This document shows positions 22,718-36,200 of a stretch of 64,000 bases of DNA, piece by piece (position 1 is the stretch's first letter; the number at the start of each line of letters is the position of its first letter). Under the pieces are notes generated by a model. It saw only the letters and a list, made by a program, of their open reading frames with translations, was not told the DNA's origin and did no database searches. The position numbers and the translations under genes are program-made. Source of the DNA: Antedon mediterranea (lineage: Eukaryota; Echinodermata; Crinoidea; Comatulida; Antedonidae); contig NC_092679.1 in NCBI RefSeq assembly GCF_964355755.1, forward strand, positions 15,800,932-15,864,931, written 5' to 3'.

Positions 22718-24076
22718 TCTATACGCTTTAATGTCGATTATAAAAACATCTTAATGGCAACAAAGAAAGATTGACGTTTGAAACAATCTAAAGCTCTGTC
22801 TACACTATCAAACTTTTTGTGACAAATGTGATGTGCCCATATATGGACACGAGGACGTCACGTCATTACCATATTTGGGCACATAACACTTTAATTTGAT
22901 AGTGTAGACAAAGTTTAAAAAATGGATAGATAAATTATAAATACATTTATCGTACATTCAAGTATCTATAAAATATATTTTTTAGATCCATGGTTAAAAT
23001 ATTCGCTCAATGTAATTTCCAAATATTTAGAAACATGTATTAAAGAAGTGTTTAAAATGCAGTTAACATTGTTTTGAATAATCTTTAGAAAGTTGAATGT
23101 GTTTACAGTGTTTAAATTGAAGTTATGAATAAAACCAGGATGAAGGGAAGAACTTTGACGGAAATGTTTTCAGAAAAGGTGAACTTGAAATATGTTCTCA
23201 ACAACTCAGCAATGAGATAGATAAAAGTGGTTGAACCGAATATGATTAAAAGAAGAAATAAATCATCTCCAAATGGTGCATTCATCACTAAAGAATAAAC
23301 AAAATTATACTTTTGCAGTTTTGTTTAATGGGAAAATTAATCATTACAAACATTGAAACAATGGATGTACAAAAAAACACGTTTTAAATTTCACAAATAA
23401 CATTGCAACATGTCAAAAGATATAAGCCAGGGTCAAAGGTAAATTACCAATATAAAAACTACACATCTTTATACAACTGTACATATAAAACAAGTGTACA
23501 TATAAAGTGGAAATTAAATGTCTACAAAAATTCAATAAAAGTGAAAGTGCATTTAAAGTAAAAGTAATCTGTAAAACAAAATCACTGTATTCATGTTTTT
23601 AATGGTCTAAGATACAGTACTGTAAAATAATTATCCACATCTAAAAATCAACGAAAAGGTGAACAACAATACAAACTGAACTGTTTATTAGTAAATTCGT
23701 TTGATTACAATTCCAAACTATAGTAATGTATTTATCATAAATTAAAAGGTAAAACATAAAAGCTGGTGCAAAAAAAAAAACAACCAAAATTATTATTGTT
23801 AATGTAAGATTTATAACAGAAATTATAAACCATATTCCCAATAATACTGCAAATCTAACACAAATTCAATTGAATATGTGTAATCGCAATTAAAAAGCAT
23901 TGCTTTCACTCATTACCAATTATTTTCAATTAATTACATCAGGGAATAGTGAAATTTCACTCTTGCCTGCTTACATCAACAATTTAAGTCAACAATCTAA
24001 ATCTGAATTATATAAAAAGGTGCAATTAAAAATGTTATCTACATGGAATTTTGTATTTACAAACTATGAAACGTCG
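22718..24076. other. Intergenic region between convergent genes
   Basis: It holds one MITE (22791-22914), the AATAAA at 23128-23133 for the upstream gene, and a minus-strand AATAAA (TTTATT at 23684-23689) that could serve the CENP-F-like gene. The rest is AT-rich with no coding signal. Confidence 0.6.
22791..22914. mobile_element. TTAA-flanked MITE, copy 1
   Basis: Terminal inverted repeats start AAGCTCTGTCTACACTATCA and end in the complement (TGATAGTGTAGACAAAG). The interior is palindromic, with GTGATGTGCCCATATATGG and its partner. TTAA is clear at the right end (22915-22918) and mutated at the left. It is one of five copies in the window. Confidence 0.75.
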
Positions 24077-24253
24077 TTATTGAATTTTGCAGTTTTCCTC
24101 GTTCATTTCCGCAACAGGTTCTTCCGATGCGATTTCAGGTGTGTTGGTAAAGTTCAATGACCTTTGTGGTGGTGCGCTTACTCCTTTCCTGGTTGCTAGT
24201 GATTTTAATTCTTTCTTTGGACTGTTAGTTATGGTTGATAGTGCTTCCGGTGC
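24077..24253 (-). CDS. CENPF: CENP-F terminal exon with CAAX box
   Basis: The acceptor is TGTTCACAG and the frame continues in phase 0 from the preceding exon (CAG at 24588). It encodes 58 residues, SP- and TP-containing and basic then acidic, ending NEENCKIQ before TAA. The C-terminal CxxQ predicts farnesylation. Confidence 0.9.
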   Translation of the reverse strand, partial: APEALSTITNSPKKELKSLATRKGVSAPPQRSLNFTNTPEIASEEPVAEMNEENCKIQ

Positions 24254-27200
24254 CTGTGAACAAATACAACAAATGATCATTTCACTAATAGTATATATAG
24301 AAAGAAATAAACACTTCACCATGCACATAAACCACTCACCAAAAGATGAGGCTTTTTAAATGCATCACACACACATGGCATAACAAAAATTGGAACACGT
24401 GTACAGTAGTATACAAGAATTGAAGGTAAGGGAAGCATCATATCCAGGAAGCACTGACTTCACTATAAAAACAGTGCAAGTAACTTTTACTAAGAAATAT
24501 TTTTTTCTTATAACCACAGTTAAAGTGACCAAAGGGAGATGCAGCAGAAATTACAAATACGGACAAAATATTATCAAGGGTTCTTACCTGTCTAATCATC
24601 GAAGCCCTGCTTCGTGTAATTCTCTTGGTCTCCGTAGGCTCTAACTGGTCTTTTATCATCCCAACATTACTCTTGTTACCAACCACGCCTCCTCTAGTTT
24701 TCTTTGCTGGTAGACGAGATCGGCGTACTGGTTTCAAAATTGGCATGGGTTCATCATCAGCACTATCCAACTGATTGCGAGAGGATTCAGCGGCATCGAT
24801 TGCAGACCTCTTGCATGATGAATCTTCATCAGAACTGTCCTTTTTACGTTTGTTAACTGTTGGTTTCTGTACAGGTTTGACGGGAGATACCTCTTTTTTA
24901 GTTTCAGAAATCTTTACCCGTCTACTTCTGGTTACCTTTGGCAATATTTCTTCTGATTCTTTCTTTGCAACATCTGCAATTTTTGTTTCTCTTAGTTTCG
25001 GTAAACTGTTTACTGATCCCTTTTCTAATTTCTCAATATGCTTTTGTAATTTGTTAATATCTTCTCCAAGGCGTCTTGCATTGTTGACAGACAACTGCAG
25101 CTTTCCTTGTAAAGATGCCTTATCCTTGTTCAATTCTTCTATCTCCTTCTTTTGTTTTTGCACAAGTTTTTCAACCTCTTCTAATTTACCATCATTATTT
25201 GTTTTGTCATTCTCTTTTTTATTTTCTAATAGGCTGACTTGATTGCATAATCGTTCTGTCTCGGTTTTCTCGTCAACAAGTTCTGCTCTAAGCTTGGAAA
25301 CAGTTCCCTCAAGCTTTTCAAGCTCACGTCTTTGTTTTGTGTTAGGTGAACCATCTGCTACAGCAATCTTTAACTTCCGAGACACTAACTTCAAATCTTG
25401 ATTAGCTTTATCTAATGTTAACTTTGACTGTTCAAACTCACTTTTCAGATCTCCTATTTCATTTGTCTATATGAACAAAATAATTATAATAATATTATAA
25501 CTACACACACTTTTCAATTCAGATAAATCTTTAAAATCTTAATACCATTTTAAAAACTAACAAAAGAAAACAAAATACATCCTAAATTTCAAAGTTATCA
25601 TGGTGAAGAGGACTTGATAAAAACAATTTTAGGTGTGACATGTGGGTCCATGTTGTCTTTTTCTAGGTTTTGATCTTTGACCTTTTCTTTCTGATAAATT
25701 AACTATATACACATTTGACTAGAATTTTTTTGTATTGGAATTGGTAATTGAATTAAACAAGTAATGTCTTACCAGACTAGAGTTTGTCTTCTGTAGACTA
25801 ACAATCTGTTCATTGGCCTCCTTAAGATCTGATGTCTGCTGTAACATTTCTAATTTGGAAGTTTCCTCAGCAACCAACTGCTTTTCATTCTTTTCCAATT
25901 GAACATTCCATTTTTCCTCTAAGGTACCAATCTCTGATTTCAGCTAAAGTAGATTTAAAAAGTAAATGATTGTTCAAAATAAATATTGATAGCTAATTAA
26001 TTACTGTCAAGAAGATCTCATAATGTCCATTGTTTTCATATTCTGTCACATAAATGATTATACCCTGTCATTATTTTTACTATTATTATCAAGCATTAGT
26101 AAATTCAAATGACAAACCTTATCTGTAGCATTCTGTAATACTTGATCAGCTTTCTTTTCATCATCTGCCATTTTCTTTTCCAATGTTTCAATCTGTAACT
26201 TATGAGATAATTTCTCATCATCAAATTCTTTCTCAAGATGTTTTAAGTTGTTTTCCAATTCTTGCATCTCTTGTTCTTTCAACCCAACAAGCACCTAAAC
26301 AACAATTGGCATAAGTCAGTTTACAATGCAAAAAAATGGAAACATGCTTAGAAAACAAATAGTAATTTTGAATTAGTATTACTGTATACAAAGAATAACA
26401 CGTACAATTCAATTTTAAAATGTTATTGACAAGTAAAGATTAGATGGATATGATTTGATATAAAATAGATCTAATTAGATATTACAGTACCTTCTGGGCT
26501 TCCAACGCTTCTAAACTTTCTGCCATTTTGAATTCAGCAAGTTGTAAGGCTTTGTTCAAGCTCTCTAATTCACTCTTCGATTCCATATTCAGGGCTTCTA
26601 TCGATTTCTCGAGTTGATCGTTCTCTTCTTCAAAGGTGGATTTCTGTGACTTTAATGATTGAATTTCTGATTCTAAATCAGTTTGAATGACTTCCAACTC
26701 AAGAACACAATCTTCAACAGTTTTTAACTTTAGCGCCACCTGAATAAAAAACAGTAGTAGTTTTACATATTTAGCAAAATTAGTCAATTGCATTTGTTAG
26801 GATGACAATGGAAAGATAATTCAAGAACTGGTCTATCGTATACTGTAGGAAGAACTAGACAGAAAAGTGAAACAATTCAGCAACGAAAGTCAGTGAATAG
26901 AGAAAATTTACAAAGGATGAAGCATTACCTGTTCATAAGAGACTGCATCTGCTTCCATTTCTGCAATCTTTAACTGGCACTCTGATTTATCACCCTTCAA
27001 TTGGTGAATTTCATTTTCTAATTTCTCAACATTCTCCTGCAAAAGATTTAATTGCTTTTGCTCTGTTATTTCTACTTCTGCTTCAAGTTCTCTTACTCTT
27101 TCTTCTAACGAATCTATTTTTGATTTCATAATTCCTTCATCTTCCAATAGTTTTTGATTATTACTTTCAAGCGCTTTCTTGAGATCCTTTAGATTTTCAA

Positions 27201-30200
27201 CTTCTTCCAAAGCAGTTAGAGCCTTGTAATCTAATTCTTCTTTTGCCATAATAACCGATTCATAATCTTCAGTAAGCTGTTCTAGACGATCATTGAAAAC
27301 ATCTCGTTCTTTTTCAATTATCTCTAATTTTGACTGAATAACTTCTTTATCTGTTAAAGCATTTTCATAGATGTTTCGATTTTCAATTGTAAGACTTTTA
27401 ACTTCATTCTGTAATCTATCATTTTCTTTAGTTGTTTCATTTAGATGCGCCTCGTTCTTTTTTAATTTACTATCATTAATTTCTGCATCTGCAGTCAATT
27501 TAGTAATGTGTTGTTCAAGTTCTACTCGTGCCTCCTTCATTTCCTTCTCAGCTATCATCATGGATTCAATATGATCATGTTTTTCTTGCTGAAGTTCTTC
27601 AATTCTTTTACAGGCAACACTTAATTTCTCTCTTAGCTCAGACATTTCAGTTTCTAATGATACAATTTTCATTTCACCATCTTTCACAATAGATGTACTA
27701 TCCAAACTCTTGTTTTCAAAATCAGCTTTCAGTTCCTTTATAATGCGTTCAAGATCATTTGTTCTGTCTTTTTCTTTACTCCAACCATCATTAGTTTCTT
27801 CTAATAGATTTTCCATATCTCTAACCTTTTGTATTTCAGTTTCTAAACTGAGTTGATGTTTCTCTTCTAAAGCAACAGTCTGACTTTCTGCAGTGCTGAT
27901 CTTGGTTGCCAATGATTGTTCTAACTCTTTGTATTTATGATTTAATTCTGTGATGGCGTTTTCTGAATAGCCTGTCTCTCTTGATAGACTTTCTTTTAAC
28001 TTCTCGATCTCCACTTCTAACAATGCTTTTTCATTTTCATGCTTTTTAACCATTTCTTGTAACTGACAGATTTCATGGATGTATGCTTCTAATTTTGCAA
28101 TACTTTCTTCTTCTAATTTTGTATTTGCTGTTGTAAGTTTTTCAACTTGTTCTTGTATAGATTTCAACTCTTCTTCTTTTTCGACCAGGTTTAGCTTTCT
28201 TTGTTTTACATTCTCATTCAGACTTTCATTAGTGCATCTTTCTTCATCAATATTTTGTATCAGTTTTTCTTTTTCATCATTCAATAAGCTTTCTCTTGAT
28301 TGTAAGGACTCAATCTGCAATTCTAGTCCTACAATTTGATGTTTAAAATGTTCTTCAGACTCCGTTAGTCTTTTTTGTACCACATTTAATTCTACAGTAC
28401 CATCTGAAATTACTTTTTTCAAAGAGACAATTTCTGAATTCAACTCTTCTTTTTCATTACAAGAAGATTCATATTTATCTTCTAGCTCTTTCTTGATGTC
28501 ATTCATAATGTTAAGCTCTTCGATAGCCGTTTTAGCTCTATAATCCAACTCTTCTTTTTCCATAATAAGTTCTTCATAATCGTGGGTCACCTTTTCCAAA
28601 TTATCCTTTAAACTATCTCGTTCTTTCTCCATTTCCTCAAATTTAGACTGTAGAATCTCTTTATCGGTAAGAGCAGTTTCAGACACGGTCTTGTTTTCAG
28701 ACACTAGTGTTACAACTTCAGTATCTAATTTATCTTTTTCTCTTACAGTCTCTTCTAGTTGGTGTTCTTTCTCTGCAAGCTTGTTCGACATCAATTCTAA
28801 ATCAGTATTCAGTTTTAGAATATTTTGTTCAAGCTCTGCCCGTGTCTGCTTCATTTCTTTATCAGCTTTCATCATGCCATCAATTTGATCATGGTTTTCT
28901 TGTTGGAGATCTTCAATCTTTTGACAAGCAGTATGCAACTTATCACTTAGATCTACCACTTTAGTTTCCTGTGATAATAACTTGTTTTCATTATCTTCAA
29001 TGATTGAATCATACTCTGAAATCTTACTCTTTAGTTCAGATATCATTTGTTGTGAACTACTTTCTAGTTTATTTGCTCTGTCTTTTTCCCTATTCAAACA
29101 TTCTTTTGCTTCCTCTAATCGGCATTCAGCATCTTTCAACTTCAATACTTCTGCCTCCAACATATCCTGGTACTCTTCTTGTGAAAGGTTTATCTGCCGT
29201 TGTAGTTTGGAAATTTCGGTTTTCAATGCTGTCTCCATATTAGCAAAACGTGACAGTTCATCTGATTTGATTTCAGCAACAGACATTTTTTCAAGTGATA
29301 AATTAGATGACAGATCTTCAATTGTCTGCTCAAGCTCTTCAATCTTGCATTTTTGTTCACTGATAACTAATTCATTTTCCTCAGAGTTCTGCTTCAGTTT
29401 TTTACTTCCCAATTCGATCTCTGCTTCATAGCTTTCAATTGTTGTTTCTAGGCTGTTAATTTTATCTGAATAGGAGTTTGCTTGTAACTCTTTATCTTCG
29501 ATGACTGCTTTTAATCGTTTCTCTAATTCCGCAGTATGATCCTTGACTATTTCCAAAGCACCTTTTAATTTATCCATAGCTTCAATGTGCTCAGTCTTCA
29601 TTACCGACATAGACTCTTGAAGAGAATTTTTTTGAAGACCAACAGACTGAACTTCACTGCTAATGGATAAGATGGAACCAACATATTGCTTTTCTTTCAT
29701 AGCCAATTCAGTTTGTAAATCAGAAACTAAAGCTTTCAGGGAACTCATTTCTGAACAATTTAGTTGATTATTTTCCACGAGTGATTGATATTTATGTTCA
29801 ATTTCATCTTTGACAGTTATTAGATCTTGCAAAGAACTGTTTGCCGTTTTAAGCTGAAACTCTAGTTCTTCTTTAGCCTTCAAATTAAGATCATTTTGAG
29901 CTCTCAGGCTTTCTAGTTTAGCATTTAACACATCCTTTTCTGTCTCTATATTCTCTAGTTGAGTTTGTAGAGAATCCTTTTCAATTCTTTCTATGTCGGC
30001 ATCCTTCATATGTCCTGCCAACTTCTCTTTAAGTGTCTCAGTTTCCTGATTATGGTTTTCTTTGATGATGAACAAATCATTCTTCAGACTATTTAAATTG
30101 CATTTCTCTTTATCATACAGGTCATCCACCATCTCTTTGTCATTTTTAAGCTCACTAAGTTCCAGTTCCAATGAATGTGCTTCACATTCAATCTTTACCA

Positions 30201-33200
30201 AGCTGTCTTTGAGACCCCGTTCTGTATCTCTCATGATCACCATATCTTTCTCCTGGTCAGTAAGATTTTCTTTAAGCTCTTCAATATAATATTCTTTTTC
30301 TACTATCTTTTCTTCTAAGCATTTAATTTCCTTGTCCATAGACTTTGCCATTGTATCAAGTTTTAATTCAGCATTGGAAATGATATCTTCTTTTTCAATG
30401 ATCGAAGACTTCTGTGCCTGCAATGTAACCTCTAGTTTTCCGACCTTTTCCAATAAAGCATCAGAGTCAACTACTTTGTCTTCTAAATCCATTTGCACTA
30501 GTTCCAGATGGCTTTGTAACTGTTCTTTATTCTCCTTCAAACTATTTATGTGTTGTTGGAGATGAGAAACCTCTTCTACTTTAGCATTTACTAAATCAGT
30601 TGTTTTTTCCAATTTATCTTCTAGACTGCAGATAAGTTGAGTGGCATCTTCATGTTGTGTTGTTATTTGCATTACTTTTCCTTCCCAGCTTTTATTGATT
30701 TCTGAAAATTCTATTTCATTTTGTTGGATAATTTTATCTTTGGCTTCTAATGCTTCAGTCATGTGTTTGTTCTTTTCCTGGAGAGCTTCAATTGTATCAT
30801 TTGTATCTTCCATGTCCATTTGTAAAACATTAAGTGATCCTTGTAATGATTGCTTCTCATTAGTAAGAGTATCCTTTTCAGAATTTACTTGTTCTATTTC
30901 ACTGTTTTTAACCTGCAGCATATCTGTGGCCTTTACCAGTTTGGTTGTCAAGGAAGAAATTTCTTCCTGAAGCTTCATATTTTCTTCAGTTAATTCTTGT
31001 ATTTTCTTTTCAGCACTTGATTTACAAACATCAATGTCATCAAGCATTTTCCGAAGTTCAGCATCTTTTTGGTTTAACAATTGTACAGATTCTTCCTTGT
31101 TCTTGTCTAATGTTTCTGTTGTCTGTTCTAGTTCTTTTCTTGTAGAATTCAGAGAGTCGGAGGCAACATTAAGTTGTAGCTGTATATTTTCAACTTCGTC
31201 TTTAAGTGTTTGGATTTCCTGGTTAGTTTCATTAATTAAGTTAATCTTTGTTTCAAGTGTATTAGAAACTTCCAATTTTTCATTTTCGGAAGATGCAAGT
31301 TTCTTGACAGACTCTTCTAATGCTGATTGCAAATTCTCTAGGTCCTCTTCTGAATTTTCTACTTTAAATTTCAAATTAACAAGTTCAGACTCTTTTTCCT
31401 GGATAATTGCTTCACTTTGACAGACTTTTTCAAAAAGGCTTGCCTTTTCTTGTTCAAATTCACTGGCGTCTGCTTTCAACTTAATAGAAATATCATCAAG
31501 ACTCTTTTCATAGGCTTCAATGTCACTCTTCAGTGACTGTATTTCTTTATCTTTTGACAATATATTGTCTGTACCTTGCATCAATTGCTCTTCAATTGTC
31601 TTTACTTCATTCTTCAAACTTTCACTCTCTGTTTCTTTTTCCGTCAAGCTTGCTTTTATGGTTTCTAAATTTATGATGGACTGTTCCAAGTTAGACTTTA
31701 ATTTGAGGACTTCTTTTTCTTTATCACTAATTACGGATTTCAGCTGTTCAAAATCTTGAATGAATGAATCTTTTTGTGTTTTTAAATCTGAAACATTTCT
31801 TTCATTCATGGAAGATGCATCATCGATTTGCTGTTGAAGGGTAAGAATCTCTTCAGATTGTTTCTCTACCTCTATCGTTTTTGCACAAACTATTTCTTCT
31901 AGTCCAGCAACCTTATCTTTTAGATTTTCATTGTCTTGACAAGTGATTTTCGTTACAGTTTCCAAATTCTGTAAATCCTCACCAACTTTCCTAAGCTCTT
32001 CTGATGCTTCAGTGATTTCCTTGCCTAACAACTGAATTCTTGATTCTTTTTCTTCAATTACACTATTGTTTTGTTGTTTGACTTCCTTCAGTTTTTCAGT
32101 TAGACCCTCCACTTCTTTCTGGGCTGTTAAAAGGTAATCTTGCATTTGCTTAACTTCCATATTCTTTATCTCAAAATCTTCCTGTTTACTTTCTATATCT
32201 TTTTTTGCTGCAGCAAGCTTCTCAGTTATTTCTTCATTTTGTAATTTAACAGACATGTGTTCTTTGGTTATTTCATCTAATAACTCTGTTGCTTTTACTT
32301 CTCCCTGAACTGCTGATAGAGCATCAGCTTTAAGAATAGAGATTTCTTCAGTCAGGTTGATTATTTGCTGATCTTTCTGAAGAATAACTGCTGAAGTATG
32401 CTCAATATTGGACAGTGCCTCTTCTAACTGCTGTTTAATATCTAAAGTTGAATCTTTATGGGCTTGGAATTCTTCAGAAAGTTTTTCCAGAACTTCATTT
32501 GACTTCTTCTCTGCTTCAAAAAGTTCAGCTTCTCTTTTCTTTTCGGCTGACAGCAGTTCTGAAATAAAACAATTAATCAATTGATGTGCAAAACTGTAGT
32601 TCATTTGAATTTTTATATTTAATGGAATTAAATGTAGAGGCAAAGCTCACACAAACCGTTTTCAAATATGGCAAGTCTGTAAAAAAATCAATTTAATTAA
32701 CTATGATATCTTAACTTACCTTGTATGTACTGTTCAAGTTTGTGATTGCTTTCTTTTTCTGTTGCAAGATTATCATCTGCCTTTTGAAGCTCATCTTCTT
32801 TTTGTAAAAGCGCATTTTTAAGATCTGCACATTCCTCCACTGCAGCACTAGAAATAATAAATGATTATTACAGTAACCATGCAGTAACTAAGTTACAAAA
32901 CCAATATGCTGTAATTCAATATTTATTACATTTTAATACATATATGTACAACCGAGAGACTGTTTATATTTGTGTTAATTGTTGTTTGATTTTTTTATAA
33001 TTGGTATACACAGTACATATTGATATATTGTTACCTTTTATTCTTGGTAACATCCTGAAGTTCTGTTGTCGCAATCTCCAATCTATCCCGCAGGTGTTGG
33101 GACTCTGATGATATAACCTGTAAGCTATCTGTCAAGTCCCTCACTTCTGCTCCTTTTGCATCTGCAAGCTGACACAGTTTTTTGTGCTGTGATTCCAGAG

Positions 33201-36200
33201 CTGAGATTTCAGACACATGCAGCGCAATTGTTGCCTTCAGTGGCTCGACACTAGCAACAAGATTTGCTTCTTGTTTCTGTAAAGAACAGACCTTTAAAGA
33301 TTCCTTTTCCAATGATGATGCAAGTTCTGCCATCTTGTTGTCACTAACTTCCAACATTTGTTTATATTTCTTTTTTTCTTCTTTTTCCGTATCTACCATT
33401 TTCAATGTCTCTTCACATTGTTGCTTCAAAGATGCTTCTTGTTTCTGTAACATATTTGCTCTTTCAATTTCTGTAGCAACAGAATCTTTAAGCTGTAAAA
33501 CTTTATTCTCATAATCTTCAACCTGGTTCTGATATTCTTTTAGCTTTTCTTTCTCTTTCTTAAGTGTAACTAACAAATCTTGATGTTCTTGCTTAATTTG
33601 ACACTCTTCCTTCCTCAAGTTTAAAATAGTTTTTGTCATTTCTGATGATGACTCTTGTAGGTCGGCAAGTTTATTTTCTTTTTCTTCTACTTTACTTTCT
33701 AATTTGTTAACCATCTCTTTTTCTTTCTTTACTGTATTTAACATATCTTGATGGGTCTGTTTTAAAGATGTTATTTCTTCATGCAGTGACCGGCTATCCT
33801 TCTCTCGCTTTTGTGTTTCCTCTTTTAAAACTTCTTTTTCAATTGTTGCAGTTTCAAACTTTACAGTAAGCTCTCCAACTTCACGTTCATGTTTCTTTGA
33901 GAGATTTTCAGCAGACGATAACTTTTTCTGGAGATCAGCACATTGAATTTTCACATTTTCAAGCATGTTGCTTAATTCTTTTACTTTCCCTTCATATTTC
34001 ACTTCCATTGATTCCATAGCAGTTTCCTTTTCTGATTGTTTTCTTCGTAAGTCATTGGAAATTCCTTCAGTCCGAGAAAGATCCTGTTTCAGTTTTTTCA
34101 TCTGATCTTCGAAGTTGGTTAATTTGAATGTACTCTGTTCAAGCTTGGAAACTAACATATCCTTCTCTTTAGAAAGGTCTGATATCTTCTTGTTTAACTG
34201 ACTTTCTGTTGTTTCGTTAGACCTCATTGTTTGCTCTGCTGCATTAATCTTCGATTTTAGATCATTAACTTCATGGTCAGTCTTGCTACTCTTGGCTTGG
34301 AGTCTCTCAAGCTGGCTCTGGTAAGTGTTACGATCATTTGTCAAGTGGTTGATCTCTTGTTGCATCTTGTTCTTGATATCATTCAATTGCTTCTCAAGTA
34401 AAGAGTTAGCCTGCACTTGCTCAGATATCTCATGTTTATGCGATTTTTCTTTTTCTTTCAGCTTATGGTCCAAAGATTGTCGAACAGCTTCTGCGTTGTG
34501 GCGCTGACATTCTAATTCTTGTCCAATCTGTTTAATCTTCTTCTCAGCTTCTGCAAGCTAGAAATAAAAGTAATCCCTTAATACATAACTGACACATAGC
34601 GACTGTGGTCAAACATTGTTATATGAGAAATAAAAAAGAGATTTAATCAAAGCTCGTGTTTTCGCAGCCATAACCAAATTATCAGATAATTAATAATCCC
34701 TTCAGGTCAAGGGTTCAAAATGATCATAGTAGTATTTATAATAACAAGGCAAACAGCCGTTAAGTCACGTGCTACAATGCATAGTGATACCGGACCGACA
34801 GACAAACAGACCGACAGACAAACCGACCGACAGACAGACGAACCGACCGACATAGTGAACTATACTGACCGAAATTACTGAACATGTTTAAAAATGTTGA
34901 AATGTTTAAAAACATTTATATTTTTTTAATTTACGTGCGTAGCCTGTCACTTTTGACGTGCTCGTATAACGTAATTTCGAGTTGAAAAGTAAGTCAAGTG
35001 CGGCAAAAAGAGTGCGCAATAACATTTAACGCGCAGTGCGCGCGCAAAAATCTGCGCACTCATGGCAATTTTGTAAACGCTTAAAATTGCCTGAAACGTA
35101 CTCTTATTTCATCGAAAATAAATTTTGAAAATTTTAAGCGCGCGTACGCATGCGTTACATGCGCTACGCACGTAATTGTATTGCCATATGATGATTTATG
35201 CCCTGAAATTTATGAGTACCAAATTTTATTTAATTGTGATTCATGATTGTTAAGATATGATTACAAACGTGATTTCGTTAAATCGTGCGTAGACCGCGTA
35301 ATTTTTTATTGCGCACCGTGAAAACATAACCACATCGATTCCTGGCCATAAGGAATATTCTGTGAAAAATTGACTTAGCTAGATTAAACTGATATCAAGA
35401 TAAGGTCATAAAGCGATAAAACGCATAGTGATACCGGACCGACAGACAGACAGACGGACCGACCAACCGCCCGACATAGTGAACTATAGAGTCGCTTCCA
35501 CGCGACTAAAAATGTATGTTTGTACAGGAATACATTGCAGAACCCTTGCATAGTGTTGTTATTTATTTGGTGGTATTTCAAAAGAGATTTATATTTATAG
35601 AGCAGGTACCTTAGTATTAGCATCCTCAGTTTTTGACTTTTCGGTGTTGCCTTCTTCAACCAGCTTCTTTATCTTTTGCTCTCTTTGAACCATCTCTTTC
35701 TTGGAATCTTCCAACTGAATTTGAAGTTCTTGAAGCTGACTTTTAAAATTGTCAATATCTTTGGTCTTTGCCTGCACTTGAAGTTCTAGTTTATGACTAG
35801 AAGATTTTAATTCTGAAACAAAATAGATCATTTATAAAATACAGTTAAAATGCCATAAAGCACTTTGATGTTAATTCTATCAATTTAATACAGTTAATGT
35901 TTTTGGTGTTTCACTTTGATTGCCTAATCAAAATTATTAAAGTATATAATAGAGCAAGACAAAAATAACTCATATTAATTATTAGTTTATCCACTAACAC
36001 ATTCGAGTGGCTTTCTCAACACAATATAACTGTGAACACAAATTAAGAAACATACCCTCTTTTTCTTTTTCCAGTTTCTCTACAAGGCGTTTCAATTCAG
36101 CATCATTTCCACTCGACGTCACTACGGCCTGATCCATTAATCCACCTGGTGTAAACGAAAACAAATTACCTCCCAAAAGGTCAACCACTGGTGCTTTTAC

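Noticed and set aside
24775-34507. Many plus-strand frames rich in S, F and L across the CENP-F exons
   Set aside because: They are antisense shadows of E/K/L-rich coiled-coil codons.
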